Made by a program: the position numbers and the translations under genes | Notes under the pieces: model-generated | Databases searched by the model: none | What the model was told of the DNA's origin: nothing | What the model saw: the letters and a program-made list of their open reading frames with translations, nothing else | NCBI GenBank assembly: GCA_037447655.1 | Contig: JBBHKE010003308.1 | Coordinates: forward strand, 62,001 to 126,000 | Reading direction: 5' to 3' | DNA length: 64,000 nt | Origin: Zygnema cylindricum | Taxonomy: Eukaryota > Streptophyta > Zygnematophyceae > Zygnematales > Zygnemataceae | Part shown: piece after piece, positions 1 through 12,090 of the stretch | Numbering within the stretch: position 1 is the first letter of the stretch | Layout: each line of letters begins with the position of its first letter

Positions 1-147
1 ACCCTTAGTCTCATATGTAGCTTTATTACTGTAGTCGATTTTCGTACGGTCGAAAGTGAAATTCTGTACTTCTCAATGTAGATTAACTCTTCTCGCGAAT
101 GTCCATACGTGGTTATGTTGAATTCCGTACTCTCCAATGTAGATTAA

Positions 148-872
148 GGGTGAAGTTCCATTAGACGAAAAGTGAGGTTGCTTCCAAAATTTCAGACCTC
201 TCCTTACTACGCCGTACCTTTTATTTTGTTTTTATTAGGAAAACAACATTACAGAGAATCTTGCCAATATTCTCCAAAAGTCTGGGAGTTAACACTGACC
301 GTTGGATATATTTTCGCAAAGCATTTGCTTCGAAAGTTTCTGTAATTGGTGATGTACCTCGCGAGGTGCATCACCAATTACAGAAAAATTGAGCCGCGAC
401 ACGTTCGATAATGAGCATACGTGTCAAGCTGGCAACCAACGGAAATCAAAAAATTCCGCACACGATATACGCATTCAAAAATCCAACAAAAAATACAAAC
501 GAAATGTCGTAGCGCACTTTCGTCGCGCTATTTCTATTACTGTCCATTCGTCACACTATTTCTAGAAACGCTCATCGTCACGCGAAAAAACAAGAACCCT
601 AAAAACATGAGGTTGTATCTGACAACGCGTCTGCAACAGTACAAAAGTTGTGTTGCACGATGACCTGGTACGCACGTACATGGTATGGAAATGGAGATTT
701 TTGGTCGGTGTGAAAATCATTGACGATTTTCAATATCACATCTATAATTACGTGGCGCCACTCTTTTGCTAACACGTGGATTACAGACTCTGTGCAATGG
801 AACTTCGTTCAAAGTGTAGCATCTTGTAATGTTGGCCGTACGATTACCGAATGTTGTAATGGAGCTTCACCC
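148..872. mobile_element. PIF/Harbinger-like MITE with central palindrome
   Basis: The 725-bp element is bounded by inverted termini GGGTGAAGTTCCATTA and its near-complement, and flanked by TAA on both sides (145-147 and 873-875). A 3-bp TWA duplication is the hallmark of PIF/Harbinger elements. There is no transposase, so it is non-autonomous. An 80-codon open frame inside it (421-663) is repeat sequence, not a gene. Its right half recurs at about 6890-7286. Confidence 0.8.
337..386. repeat. 50-bp near-perfect palindrome
   Basis: The arms pair across a CCTCGCGAGG core centred between 361 and 362, with one mismatch (355/368). It lies inside the MITE at 148-872 and would form a strong hairpin in single-stranded DNA or RNA. 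Palindromes with a similar CCTCG core but different arms lie inside other MITEs of this window. Confidence 0.9.
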
Positions 873-1100
873 TAACTCTCCGCAAAAAATTCCGTACGCT
901 CGTGATGTAGATTAATTATCCCCCAAAATGTACATCCATTTTAAAATATTTATGTTTTTAAACATACGGAAATATGACGTTGTCTAACTCTTATAACGAC
1001 ATTTCGTACGCTCGAACGTGCATGAGTATTAATACACGTAAGCTCGAACGCAAATTATTTTAATAGAGTACGTAAAATATATGTTTTATTTTCAAACTTA

Positions 1101-1633
1101 CACCGTGAATCGCTATTAGTGTTCAAAAATAATTCGTGTGAAGGAACAATTAGTGTTATTAACCCTATTTAATGTTCAAGGGCTCAATGCCAACAAAACA
1201 ATAACGCTAATTTATACACCTAATACTAATTTCGATACACGTTCCTATAGTGTAGCCGCTATAGGTTGTGTTCACATAAGTCGGCGTTTGAACATGTGAT
1301 AACAAGTTGGCGTTATGTATTCCCGTCTTTATTACTGTTACTAACTTTGAGGGTGTTTTCTCGTGACAACGCCACTCATTTTCTCGTCTCAACATCGTTA
1401 TTTAACACTTTTTCTATAGGTTTGTACTTAAAAACAAAAATATAGTATAGGTTGGCACAATTTAAACACTACACTATTTCAAAATTGCCCAAATTATAGT
1501 CATTAGCATTAATTACACCATACATATATTAGCATCAAGAAAAAAATATAATCATTAATTATATTTTGGGTTCGTGGGTCAAGTTTTGTGAGCACCAAAC
1601 TAATGTTAATGACAGTAATAGTAATTCACGATG
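1101..1633. mobile_element. Stowaway-like MITE
   Basis: The left terminus CACCGTGAATCGCTATTAG follows TA (1099-1100). A degenerate complement (AATTCACGATG) ends at 1633 before TA. Termini and the TA duplication fit Tc1/mariner-derived Stowaway MITEs. The interior resembles 12170-12440, so both belong to one longer subfamily. Confidence 0.6.
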
Positions 1634-2726
1634 TAATTTTGTTTCCAAACGAACAATTTCAATCTTTTATTTATGTGTTTTCATTATTTGTTATTTGTCT
1701 TTTATCATTTTGTATTTTTCACTGATGTCATATTAATTTTTTGTTATTTTTCCTCTTTGTCTTTAGTTCCAAACTTATGTTGCATCGTTTTTATTATTAA
1801 CTTATTATTTGTCCATGTTTTTTTTTTATATATATATATATATATATATTTTTATCAAGACAATAACATCTTTTTTTGTTTTATTTTTGTTAAACGAAAT
1901 TGTGTTTGTACACGTATGTTCTGTTACATATTATGAAATGCGTTTTGTTTATTTGTTGTGGTGTACATGGATGAAAGTTTGTTTGTCAATATATAATTAA
2001 AAGTTTAACAAGCTAATCTAATTGCGTAACTCCTTTGTTAAAATGGAATATAACGCCTTTAATGTTTGTTAAAAATTATGTTTATTTTAATTCTCTTTAT
2101 AAATTATTTATTCTAATTATCATTCAATAGTTGTTTTTGTTTAACGTTCTTTTATGATTACCTTTGATTTTGTATGCACGCACTAATTGTAAATGTAAAT
2201 GGTTTGCGTTTTGTTTGTTTAATCATGGCATTTTGTTTTTTTTTAAATGAATAATTAAACATGTATTACGTTTACACAACAATTTAAATTACTAGAGTGT
2301 AATTGTGTAATTGTGTAATATATTTTATACGATGTAAAACAAAATAAAACTAAAAAATGATTGATGTCCATTGCTTGAAGTTAAATTGTCAATTGTTCGT
2401 TTTGCGGTATGTCAAAAGAAAGAAGAGCAGCGTATAACTAATTATTAGATTTTGTATGTTTTTTTTCAAATGCTTTTCTACATTACCAATGTTGCTTTAA
2501 ATTATTACAAATTACGGACGTAATGAATGTATATGTATATGTATATATATGCATGTGCGTTAATTTATATCATTTATAGTGTATAAAATATGTTATATAT
2601 ATTATTTTCCAATATATTAGATTATATCATTTAATATTATATCCTATTATATAAAGCTATATTATATTGTATTATAATGTATATTAAATATTGCATAAAT
2701 TTAACGAGCGATTAATTTAATTCGAC
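1634..2726. other. AT-rich stretch, no gene seen
   Basis: Very AT-rich DNA with a short TA tract near 1830-1850 and many runs of T. Open frames here are low complexity. I see no gene, RNA or clear element ends. Confidence 0.6.
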
Positions 2727-3643
2727 TATATCAGTATATAAATAAGAGTCTTTCAGACGCCTTTGTGGAAAGCCTTATATAGGCGGTGTGTCTGTCAAGG
2801 ATTTTTTCTGTCCGAGGTACGGAAGGCCGTACTGTTGGCACGATGTATCATTGCCGCCCGTCGCTGTGCAAACCGCTGTACCGCTGGCATAATTCCACGC
2901 TGCTGCCCGCCGGTTGGCGTAATGCTACGCTGCCGCCGCTGGCGTAATTTTACGCTGCCGGCCGCTGGCGTAATTCTACGTTGCCGGCCGCTGGCGTAAT
3001 TCTACGCTGCCGCCAGCTGGCGTAAGCTGCCGGCTGCTGGCGTAATTCTACGCTGCCGGCTGCTGGCGTAATTCTACGCTGCCGCCTGCCAGCTGGCAGT
3101 TTTCTACGCTGCCGGCCGCTGGCGTGATTTTACGTAATATATTTTTGCCAGCGTCGCATTATAGAGCGCCGTACTGATGGCGTAATATAAAATTGCCAAC
3201 CGTCGCTGTGCAAATCGTCGTACGGGTGGCGTAATGTTACATTGCCAACCGTCGATGTGCAAATCGCCGTACGGCAAGCATATTGTTACGCTGACAGCCG
3301 TCGGTGTACAGACTGCCGTACGGCTGGCGTAATGTTACACTGACAACCGTCGGTGTACAGGCGCCGTACCGCTACAGTACTGTAGCGTTTGCCTGTGTCG
3401 CGGTAAAGACAACCGTACGGCTGGCACAATGTAGCATTGCCGTGCGTCGCGGAACAAACCGCCGTACGACTGGCAGAATGTACACCGAGAATCGTTATTA
3501 ATGTCAAAGTTTAAATATTGTTGAAGAAAATTTACCGTAATTGATGCTTATTAAGATTTTTTTTTTTTTTTTAAGGTGTATTATAATTTCGGCTTAATGG
3601 TAATTTGGGAACAGCAAAAATGGAATATTCGCCGTACGGTTAT
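2727..3643. repeat. Duplicated minisatellite block, copy A
   Basis: This block is nearly identical to copy B (4624-5489), starting in both at TATATCAGTATATAAATAAG. It holds two arrays: a GC-rich array of about 26-29 bp units (core GGCGTAATTCTACGCTGCCG) at about 2870-3130, and about seven 49-bp units beginning GCCGTACGGCTGGCGTAATG at about 3170-3490. Copy A has more of the short units. It ends exactly at the N gap. The open frames across it follow the repeat period and are not credible genes. Confidence 0.85.
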
Positions 3644-3653
3644 NNNNNNNNNN
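3644..3653. other. Assembly gap (10 N)
   Basis: Ten N bases. The duplicated block ends at the gap, so the order and the copy number around it are uncertain. Confidence 1.
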
Positions 3654-4289
3654 GCTATGTGCTACATTGACTCCGGAGACATTATGTATTTGCATGATAA
3701 TGTTTCTGGAGGATCACATTGGTAATCACAACCCATATCGAATATAGGCAAAAGGTCCTCGATACCCAACACTAATGGTTACACTAGGAGGTCTTTGTAA
3801 TAGTACGTTTATGTATTACAGAGGCCTCAGTTACATCGTGTATCGTCTGTGAACAAGTTTTTACATACGTGTTTTGATTTGAGTGGTTCCTTGTAAGTTG
3901 ACGATCAAATCTCTAAAATCGTCAAAGATTTGAAAACCGACCATTTTCGTATGGAAATCCGCGCTTGCGTATTATGTACTTGTACTTCGCAAGTGTAACG
4001 CTTCAATGTACCTCAAAGATCTCCTTCACTCTGCTGACTTTTAGGAAAAAACCGTATTTCTTTTCGACAAAGATTTTACCATCACCTTGTCCAAAGGCAG
4101 GTGACTTTGGACACGTGTGAAAATTTTCATTATTTATTTTTAATGCCTCGATATATTGGCGATACGATATATCGGCGATATGTTAGGATATTTTGATTTT
4201 CGATATATCAAAGCGATATATCGATCATCGGGTACCTGAAATTCGATATATATCGAATATAGGCAAAAGGTCCTCGATACCCAACACTA
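3654..4289. mobile_element. Right-hand pieces of ATATCG-rich hAT MITEs
   Basis: Two termini of the family are present: CGATACCCAACACTA ends at 3774 and again at 4289. The stretch 3775-4289 matches 45413-45940 of the complete element at 44334, including an internal half of a PIF-like MITE (3775-4130). Left termini are missing, probably lost at the gap. Confidence 0.6.
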
Positions 4290-4304
4290 CTAATTTATCA
4301 ATAA

Positions 4305-4623
4305 GGGTGTCGTTCCATCAGACGAAAAGTGAGGTTGTTTACAAAAATATGGACCTCTCTGTACTATATAATACTTCTTATTTTGTTTTTATACGCGAAC
4401 GACATTATAGTGAAGCTTCCCAATATTCTCCAAAGGTCAGGGAGGTGACGATGACCATTGGATGATTTTTCGCAAAGCATTCGCGTCGAAAGTTTATGTA
4501 ATTGGTGATGTACGTCGTCGAGGTACATCACCATTTACATCAAAAATTGAGCCGCGACACATTGGATAATAAACATACGTGTCAAGACAACAACCAACGA
4601 AAATCGATAAATTTTGCACATTG
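4305..4623. mobile_element. Truncated PIF-like MITE
   Basis: It starts with GGGTGTCGTTCCATCAGACG after TAA (4302-4304) and is related to the element at 148-872. It contains the corresponding imperfect palindrome at about 4497-4545. It is cut off where copy B of the duplicated block begins. Confidence 0.65.
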
Positions 4624-5489
4624 TATATCAGTATATAAATAAGAGTCTTTCAGACGCCTTTGTGGAAAGCCTTATATAGGCGGTGTGTCTGTCAAGGATT
4701 TTTTCTGTCCGAGGTACGGAAGGCCGTACTGTTGGCACGATGTAGCGTTGCCGCCCGTCGCTGTGCAAACCGCTGTACCGCTGGCATAATTCCACGCTCC
4801 CGTCCGCCGGTTGGCGTAATGCTACGCTGCCGCCGCTGGCGTAATTCTACGCTGCCGGCCGCTGGCGTAATTCTACGCTCCCGCCAGCTGGCGTAAGCTG
4901 CCGACTGCTGGCGTAATTCTACGCTGCCGCCTCCCAGCTGGCAGTTTTATACGCTACCGGCCGCTGGCGTGATTTTACGTAATATATTTTTGCCAGCGTC
5001 GCATTATAGAGCGCCGTACTGATGGCGTAATGTAAAATTGCCAACCGTCGCTGTGCAAATCGTCGTACGGGTGGCGTAATGTTACATTACCAACCGTCGA
5101 TGTGCAAATCGCCGTACGGCAAGCATATTGTTACGATGACAGCCGTTGGTGTACAGACTGCTGTACGGCTGGCGTAATGTTACACTGACAACCGTCGGTG
5201 TACAGGCGCCGTACCGCTACAGTACTGTAGCGTTTGCCTGTGTAGCGCTAAAGACAACCGTACGGCTGGCACAATGTAGCATTGCCGTGCGTCGCGGTAC
5301 AAACCGCCGTATGACTGGCACAATGTACACCGAGAATCGTTATTAATGTCAAAGTTTAAATATTGTTGAAGAAAATTTACCGTAATTGATGCTAATTAAG
5401 ATTTTTTTTTTTTTTTTAAAGGTGTATTATAATTTCGGCTTAATGGTAATTTGGGAACAGCAAAAATGGAATATTCGCCGTACGATTAT
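4624..5489. repeat. Duplicated minisatellite block, copy B
   Basis: Second copy of the 2727-3643 block, with fewer GC-rich short units and the same 49-bp array (about 5020-5330). The sequence to its right continues past the point where copy A meets the gap. Further degenerate 49-bp units appear at about 5860-5990. Confidence 0.85.
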
Positions 5490-6889
5490 ATACATTAATA
5501 TACGTATTTGTACAAAATAGTAGAAACCGTACGCCGTCGTGAAAGTTAAATATTTGTACAGGTCAGGCTAATCTACGTGTCATAATAATCCCGTTTTAAT
5601 CCCGTATTTTTAGCGCACATTCTTATGCGTGAGCATATGATTTAATTCATTTTTTATAAAATTTTCACTTAGAGAAGTACATTTATGTACGGTCAAACAT
5701 CGACCGTACATCACACTATTTAGATCTTATTGTATTTTCGTTCTTTACCCTATTTTATACGGTACCTTAATTAACGTCAAAGAAAAATTAAAATCATCTA
5801 ATCCTTGAGGAAAAAAATCAAAAATTTAAAAACCCAAATTAGTGACTTTGACACTAATAACGATCCACAATGTAGCGTTGTTGTGGGTCGCAATACGGAC
5901 CGCCGTACCGCTGGCACAATGTAGCGTTTTCGTGCGTCGCAATACAGAGCCATACGCCTGACACAATCTAAAGTTGCCAACAGTCCCCAGCAAAGACTAC
6001 CACCCGTACCGGCCCCTAAAAAAGCGTCGTTAAAAGTAAGTGCGGTCTGCCAAAAGTGACGCATAGCGTGCAGATTGACCATAGATATCCCGTGCGCATA
6101 ATACGCACGAAACAAACAAGCAAATACTATGCACGATACGCATTTAACGTTGAATAAAATGTTATAAAATGCGTATCTGCCTATGTAGCAATACATTTTT
6201 GTACATTTCCTGACGATGTCCCTACACTTTGCACCTTTAAGGGTTATTTATAGGATTTTTAGGGCTTTAGAGTACCTTTCCTTACATTCCGTATGTTTCA
6301 GTATAACTGCCCCACACTTTTCATACATGTAAGTACATCGTCCGTAGTTTCCGTACCTGTTAAGGTTACATATTTTAGGGTTTGTGGGGTTCATTTCCGT
6401 ACAGTTCTGTATATTTCAATACAGCTACGCTACACTTTTCGTGCAGTTACGTACAGTGGTCGTACATTTTCGTACATATTAGGGTAATTAAAGGGGGGAT
6501 TTTAGGGTTTTTAGGGTACATTGTCGTACATTCTTTTATACTTGAGTACAAGTGCCAAAAAATTGTTTTACCATTAGGTTTTGTATGGTACACTTTCCGT
6601 ATATTACTGTACATTTTTGTTAATTTTCTGTACATTTTAAGATTTTTTCAGGATTTTCTATGATTACGCTCTCCGTACATTTTCGTACATGTTCGTACAG
6701 CGGAAACTAAACGGATTTTAAGAAAAGTATAAAAGTCGCGAATACTACGTTAAAATCGGAAAAAAACAAAATCCGTACAAATTGGACAATTAGGGCTCAA
6801 ACCATTACATTGGCTAAAAACTGTATACAAGCATAAACACACACAACACAAAACTCGGCCGTGTAACGGGCTCATTTTGTCTTGTACAT
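5490..6889. other. No gene; CGTAC-rich repeat debris
   Basis: Holds degenerate units of the 49-bp minisatellite (about 5860-5990). A stretch at 6230-6720 is dense in CGTACA words and TTTTAGGG/TTTTTAGGG words. The TTTAGGG-like words occur once or twice at a time and do not form a telomeric array. No gene seen. Confidence 0.5.
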
Positions 6890-7286
6890 TCAAATATACA
6901 ACCGAAATGGCGAAATCACAAAAGTAATCTCGTAACGAACTTTCGTCGCACTATTTTTGTTACCGGCCAGTCATCACACTTTTTGTGGAATCTCTCATTC
7001 GTCACGCGAAAAAGCATAATTATAGAAAAATGAGATGGCATCTGACAAACGTTTGCAAAGATATGTGTGGTACGATGCCCTGGTCCGCACTGCATGAAGA
7101 TTTCGAAATGAAGTTGGTCAGTGTAAAAACTATTTGACGATTTTCAATATACGATCTTATCTGACGTGGTACCACTCATTTCTGAGCACGTGGATTACAG
7201 AACCTGCACGAAAGAATATTGTTCAAAATGTAGCATCTTGTAATGTTGGTCGTACAATTACAAAAAATCATGATAGAACGCCACCC
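6890..7286. mobile_element. Right half of a PIF-like MITE
   Basis: Matches the right half of the element at 148-872 (shared stretches such as GTAGCATCTTGTAATGTTGG) and ends CGCCACCC followed by TAA. The left half is absent. Confidence 0.6.
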
Positions 7287-7289
7287 TAA

Positions 7290-7648
7290 CTCTAATTTGG
7301 GCGTAAATTTGGGCGTTGAATATATCTAGTGTAAATTAGGTACACGTAGGGAATCACTAAGACGTTTGCACTACAAGGTTTGTTAAAACGCAGTTGCATG
7401 ACAACGGCCTGTATTAAGTCATTATTTTTACTTTTCTTACTTAATAAAGTACAATTTTGCACGGTCAGACACCGACCGTACGCCACACTATTTAAAATGG
7501 AACTGCATTAGAGTTATTAATGCTCGTTGGAAAAGTACCTTAAATAATGTAAAGAATAATTTAGAATAATGTATTATATTTATGGTGATAGAGTCAAAAT
7601 TTGGGGTGACACAATTAGCATACATAACTCTAATTACGATTCCCAATG
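7290..7648. mobile_element. Stowaway-like element fragment
   Basis: The interior matches the right part of the element at 38435-39267 (shared stretch GCACGGTCAGACACCGA and its surroundings). It ends in a diverged terminus CTAATTACGATTCCCAATG before TA. The left end is unresolved. The reading frames in it are not genes. Confidence 0.5.
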
Positions 7649-8697
7649 TAGTTTTAGTTGCTTATTTGATTGATAAGGTTGTCACTTTGGTAGGAGGCCA
7701 GAAGCTTATGAAGTTGAAGTCAGAACCAGGGAAAGGATTGCCAACATGTCGCCCCTTTGTTAGCGTCTTGCTCGCTTTGGCACATGCATAATGGACATTC
7801 GACAGTGGCGGTGGAGGAAGCTTCCAATTTTCCGTACACTTTGGGTGATTCTCTCCTCAACTGGCGTTGGTGACATTTCAAATTTCTACGAGTCCAAAAA
7901 AGCTTCATCATAATCTTAAAAAAACAAAAAACAAATCGAAATTGCAAAATCACTAAAAGTAAACCTACACTAAAATATTACCTGCTTGATTTACCGGCTA
8001 GGTCCTTTAAATATTACTGTAAGGCACATGCCAGAGTGTGGCGACCCTATGAGTGGTCAACAACTACAGTAGTCTCGTTGTTGAAAAAAAAATCAACGGT
8101 GTAGTTAATACCATAGGTTTAGTGAGTTAAACAATAAGCGCGTATAGAGCGCTCATTTCAAGTTTTTTTATATATTAAGAACAAAACTCATGTTGTAAAG
8201 GTTTAAAAGAAAGCTATATTAAGGTTTAGGGTTGAAATGCACACCGATCGTTATCGAGTCGAATGAAGGAGAGGAATTAATCATCAACAAAACGATGGTG
8301 AAACCATCAAAGTACAAAACATGATCGAGATGAAAAATTGTTGACCACCATTAAAGTTAATAGATAAAAAAATTAAAAGGGACTAAAAACACTACAAAAG
8401 TTAAACAAACTAAAAGCATGCATTTAAAAACTATAAAAACAAAAAAAAAGCAAATACTGTTGATATTTGTGTATTTTCTAGGTCTATATTGGGATAGAAA
8501 AAGGCAGAGGCAGTTTGCCTCTAACTCCCTTCTCCAAGCCCCCAACACTTGTCGTAGTCACTAAATGCTAGAGAGGGAGCTAGAGTCATGGGTGCCAAAG
8601 CTCTCTAGAGAGACAGAGGTTTGGTGGATTTACCATAAAAGGAATTTGACGGCCACAAGTTTTGATCCTAACCTAACGTCCATCGGATCATTTATAG

Positions 8698-9193
8698 TAG
8701 TGTTGTGTATGGGTAAAAAAATTATCGCGATAACACCGAAACCGATAGTTATCGGTTATCGAAACGGTTAGAGTTACCGATATATTTGTACTTTGTGTAC
8801 TTTCTATCCGGAGTACACGTGGTAGGTTTCTAGTGGATCCCAAAGAAGAAAGAGACAAAGTCATGGCGTCGGATGTGAAAGATACGTCGTTTTAACTGGA
8901 GCCGTACTAAAGCCGTACATATCTAAGGTCAGCTACTGTACTTTCGGCTTGTATAAATGATATGATTGGTAGGCACCTCAGTAGATCGGGGTTGTGAGTA
9001 GGGCGCGTCGGGGGAATAACACGGGGTTGTGAGTAGGGCGCGTCGGGGGAATAACACGTACAATTGAGTGAACTTGCCGTACATTTATATGTACGGTCCG
9101 TACATATATCTCCATACCGACATATCGATTATCGGCTAACCGAAAAAAGGCCCATATCCATTATCGCCAAATCCTTACCGATACACAACACTA
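8698..9193. mobile_element. hAT-type MITE
   Basis: Inverted termini are TAGTGTTGTGTATGGG and its near-complement ending CACAACACTA. The 8-bp target copy ATTTATAG lies at 8690-8697, and its partner lies at 9694-9701, beyond the adjoining Stowaway element. The interior is rich in ACCGATAACGAT-like words. Non-autonomous. Confidence 0.7.
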
Positions 9194-9691
9194 ACCCGTG
9201 AATCGCTATTAGCGTAATGAAACAATTAGCGTTATTTACGCTAATTGGGAATTTCAGTTGTTTCCAAAAAAACTTTTATTCTAATTTATCATTAACTCTA
9301 ATTTGTTAGCTGTTTTGTAAAAAAATTCGGCGCATAATATATCCACACTAAAATAATTAGTGTACGAAATTTTTCAAATCGTAAGCTGTCGCGTTTTTGA
9401 CATCTGCGTATGTCGGAAAATATTTACGCAATTACATGTTAGCCCGACTACGGGACATCGTGAATAATTTTTATGTACTTTTCTACTTGAAAAAGTACAA
9501 AAATAGTATGGCTCTTAGAGTTCGTACACCACCCTATTTAAAATGGCACCATATTAGAGTTATGAACCCTATTTAATGGGGTACCTCAAATAACGTTTAG
9601 AAACATTTAGAATCATTAATTGTATTTGAGAATTGCCGAAATAAACAAGGTACTTCAATACGAGTCGTGACGCTAATAGCGATTCACGGTG
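9194..9691. mobile_element. Stowaway-like MITE inserted at the end of a hAT MITE
   Basis: Termini are ACCCGTGAATCGCTATTAG and its complement ending GCGATTCACGGTG, with TA on each side (9192-9193 and 9692-9693). The left TA is the last dinucleotide of the hAT MITE, so this element came in later, exactly at the boundary between that MITE and its target duplication. Confidence 0.7.
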
Positions 9692-9803
9692 TAATTTATA
9701 GCCGGAAGCTTTATCCCATAGTCTAGGACCAATGTTGAGATATATAGGGTACGATAGGTTTATAAAGCTTTATACGTAGGAATACCAATAAAGAAATGAC
9801 TTT

Positions 9804-9879
9804 AAGGTTGCCTTTGTCCAGATTTCAACCTGGTCTGCGAACGCATAGCAGACGTTCGCCTTATCCACTAAGGTGTTGA
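9804..9879 (-). other. tRNA-like module in an LTR, antisense
   Basis: Read on the minus strand it has an A-box-like stretch TTAGTGGATAAGG within a D-arm-like hairpin (CCTT/AAGG), an anticodon-arm-like hairpin TCTGC/GCAGA, and a B-box-like GGTTGAAATCT within a CCAG/CTGG T-arm-like hairpin. The D-arm resembles plant tRNA-Arg. No proper acceptor stem or 7-base anticodon loop is formed, so this is not a normal tRNA gene. It lies inside the solo LTR, opposite to the LTR direction. Confidence 0.35.
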
Positions 9880-10738
9880 TAAGTGATAGATTTTGTAGCT
9901 CGAACTTTTAAAAGAACGTTAGTGACGACGCTTTCATTCGACCGAATTGACGTCAGTAGAATTTCAACGAACGTGAAAAAGGGCGACGACCTTAGAAATT
10001 CAACGGCCGGAAAAAGATTTGGCGCGTCGTCAAGATTGAACGGCTGACGTTGATCACCGTATTTCAAACGGACGGCACGCGTGAGTGTCGGCCTGCCCGA
10101 ATGGCTATTTTGGCGACGCTTCGCGAAAATGGAGGAAAATGACATGTGGCACCATCCTATAGGATGCCAGAGAAGAAAGGGACAGAATGGCGACGACTTA
10201 TTTGCCACGTGGCATACCGAGAGTGGTGCAGCATAATTTCGTACATAAAGTACAGCGTCTATCGTACTTTGTATGTACATTATATAGTGTATGATAATTT
10301 GAGTAGGTTCTTAGTACTTAGACTCTTTTGGAAGCCCTCTCTCTTAGAGGCATTCGGTATAAATTCGATGTCTTTGAACAACCATAACTTAATGCTCATG
10401 TGAGCAAATTCAGTGATTCTTTTTGCCGCACACTCAAGGGAGTCTAGGCTACACAGCTGTGTATTTGTTCAGAGTTTTTGCCTGCCAGGGTGGTTGTATT
10501 TCTAAGGGTAAGTCAAAGTGGGTGAATGGGTCCAAAACTCATATTCTAACTTTGCGTTATCTTGTGGAAGTGAGCACACAGAAAGTTTTATTTCACAGGG
10601 GTGAAGCTGTATTAGGGTTATGGTTGTAAAGGAGTCAGTCATTTGGGTTTGTATCAACTTGGAGTCGGCACTATCTAGATAAGCTTCTTTGGGTCTGCGA
10701 ATTTTGTGGGGGAATTGAACCCATAGAATTTCAAATAC

Positions 10739-12090
10739 AAAATGGCAAAAGGACTAAAAACTACTATGTCCACTGATTTTGAAAGAGGAAATGGGTCGTC
10801 GACGTAAAACCTAACATAATTCCACACTAAAGGTTAAGAATGAAATATCAACTACGTGTGCCAAGAGGCGCGGAAGTAAGTCTCCCATTCTACGACGATC
10901 ATTCACCTCGATGCTCTGTCGGATGAGGGTCGAAACTTAAGAGCATTGAAGGGTGACATAAAAGCATTGTCGTAATAAAGTTGACATGAAAGTTAGGTGG
11001 GGGTACGAAGTCCTTTAACTTCAAAATACCGTCGATCGTAGTCCCATCAAAAGTTGTCGAATGGAGTTTCAAGGCTCCCAAATTTCTCTAAGCAAATGGT
11101 ATGAAGTTGTCGATCGAGTTTATGCGCGTGGTCCTGTCCTTATAGGCCGCTACATCTCGAGTCACAACCCCACTATGCCATGTCACTCGCGGGACTCCTT
11201 TGGATTTGAGAGAATTACGTCTCTTTATGCCATGTGCACAAACACAAGATCCACCCGAGGGCAAGGTATACCCATAAATTTATAACGTTGTGAAAGTATT
11301 TTAACGCCCAACGTTTTACTAGAACCAGCTCTTGATGGTCACTAGAAAGATTCCATCTTAAACCATATCGTTTGTTCCTTTACGGTCCCATAGTGCGAGG
11401 AACGTAATATATGGAGGCGTTTTTCAATTATAGACCGAAGACAAATTTAATGGAGCATGAAAAAGAGTAACGGGTTCGGCAAGCCGAGATGTAAGCAAAG
11501 TATAAAAGGAAAAATGAGGAAAAAATAGGTATAATGATTGGAAAAATGGAGTAGCGTCAAGCTACTCCTTCACCTTCAACCAAAGCAAGATGGAATTTGG
11601 GCTCGCTCTTCAGTCGTAGGCGACGCCTTCAGTAGGTTATGGAATTCGTTGGCGAGTACCTTATTTACACTACATGTGTGCATATGTGAGTGATTACCAG
11701 TTTTGAAGGAAGAGAATGGAGTATTTGCATATTAGGCCTCGACTGATAATTGTGAATGAGTAGACAATAATAATTGCTGAAACGGTAACGAGTTGTCGTC
11801 GACACCAGATACCACATGGGCCCATATAAGACTATCATCTAAATATAGAAGCTGGCAAATTCCAACTCATGTGGTAAGAAACTAGCGTCACGGTGGCTCT
11901 ATGGTGTAAACTAAGACCCTCGAAAGAGATGGGCAAAGCAACTTGTCGACGAGTTTTAGACAGTCAGACATACCATGGACAAAAAGATGATGGTTATTAT
12001 CAAAACTCGAAAATGAGGAAACTAAAGAGGAGCTATGAGGTACACCATGAATCTTTATGAACGTTAAGAAATAATTAGTTAAAAAAAACA
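10739..12090. other. No gene or element ends recognised
   Basis: Mixed-composition sequence with only short frames (up to about 75 codons) and no recognisable protein similarity. I see no terminal repeats. Confidence 0.5.

Larger units (their letters stand above)
8458..10733 (+). mobile_element. Solo copia LTR interrupted by two MITEs
   Basis: It begins TGTTGATATTTGTG and ends GAATTTCA, flanked by a perfect 5-bp duplication AATAC (8453-8457 and 10734-10738). Its sequence is related to the reverse complement of the LTRs of the gag-only element at 13678-18047, for example the segment 10420-10690 and the TCTCCAAGCCCCC segment near 8530. Without the inserts it would be about 1.27 kb, close to the 1.18 kb of those LTRs. 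No internal region follows, so it is a solo LTR. It is split at 8698-9701 by a hAT MITE plus a Stowaway MITE. Confidence 0.75.

Noticed and set aside
421-663. 80-codon open frame as a gene
   Set aside because: It lies wholly inside a PIF-like MITE, and its region is repeated at about 6900-7100 without the frame being kept.
3170-3490. CRISPR-like array of regular repeats
   Set aside because: The 49-bp units are contiguous with no unique spacers, and the sequence is nuclear eukaryotic; it is a minisatellite.
2763-5346. Cysteine/arginine-rich frames in the minisatellite as a gene family
   Set aside because: The peptides simply translate the tandem units and are shared because the whole block is duplicated.
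6370-6525. Telomeric TTTAGGG array
   Set aside because: Only isolated TTTTAGGG or TTTTTAGGG words occur, never in tandem for more than two units.
9804-9879. Functional tRNA gene
   Set aside because: D- and T-arm-like hairpins are present, but there is no acceptor stem and the anticodon loop has the wrong length. Kept only as a tRNA-like module.
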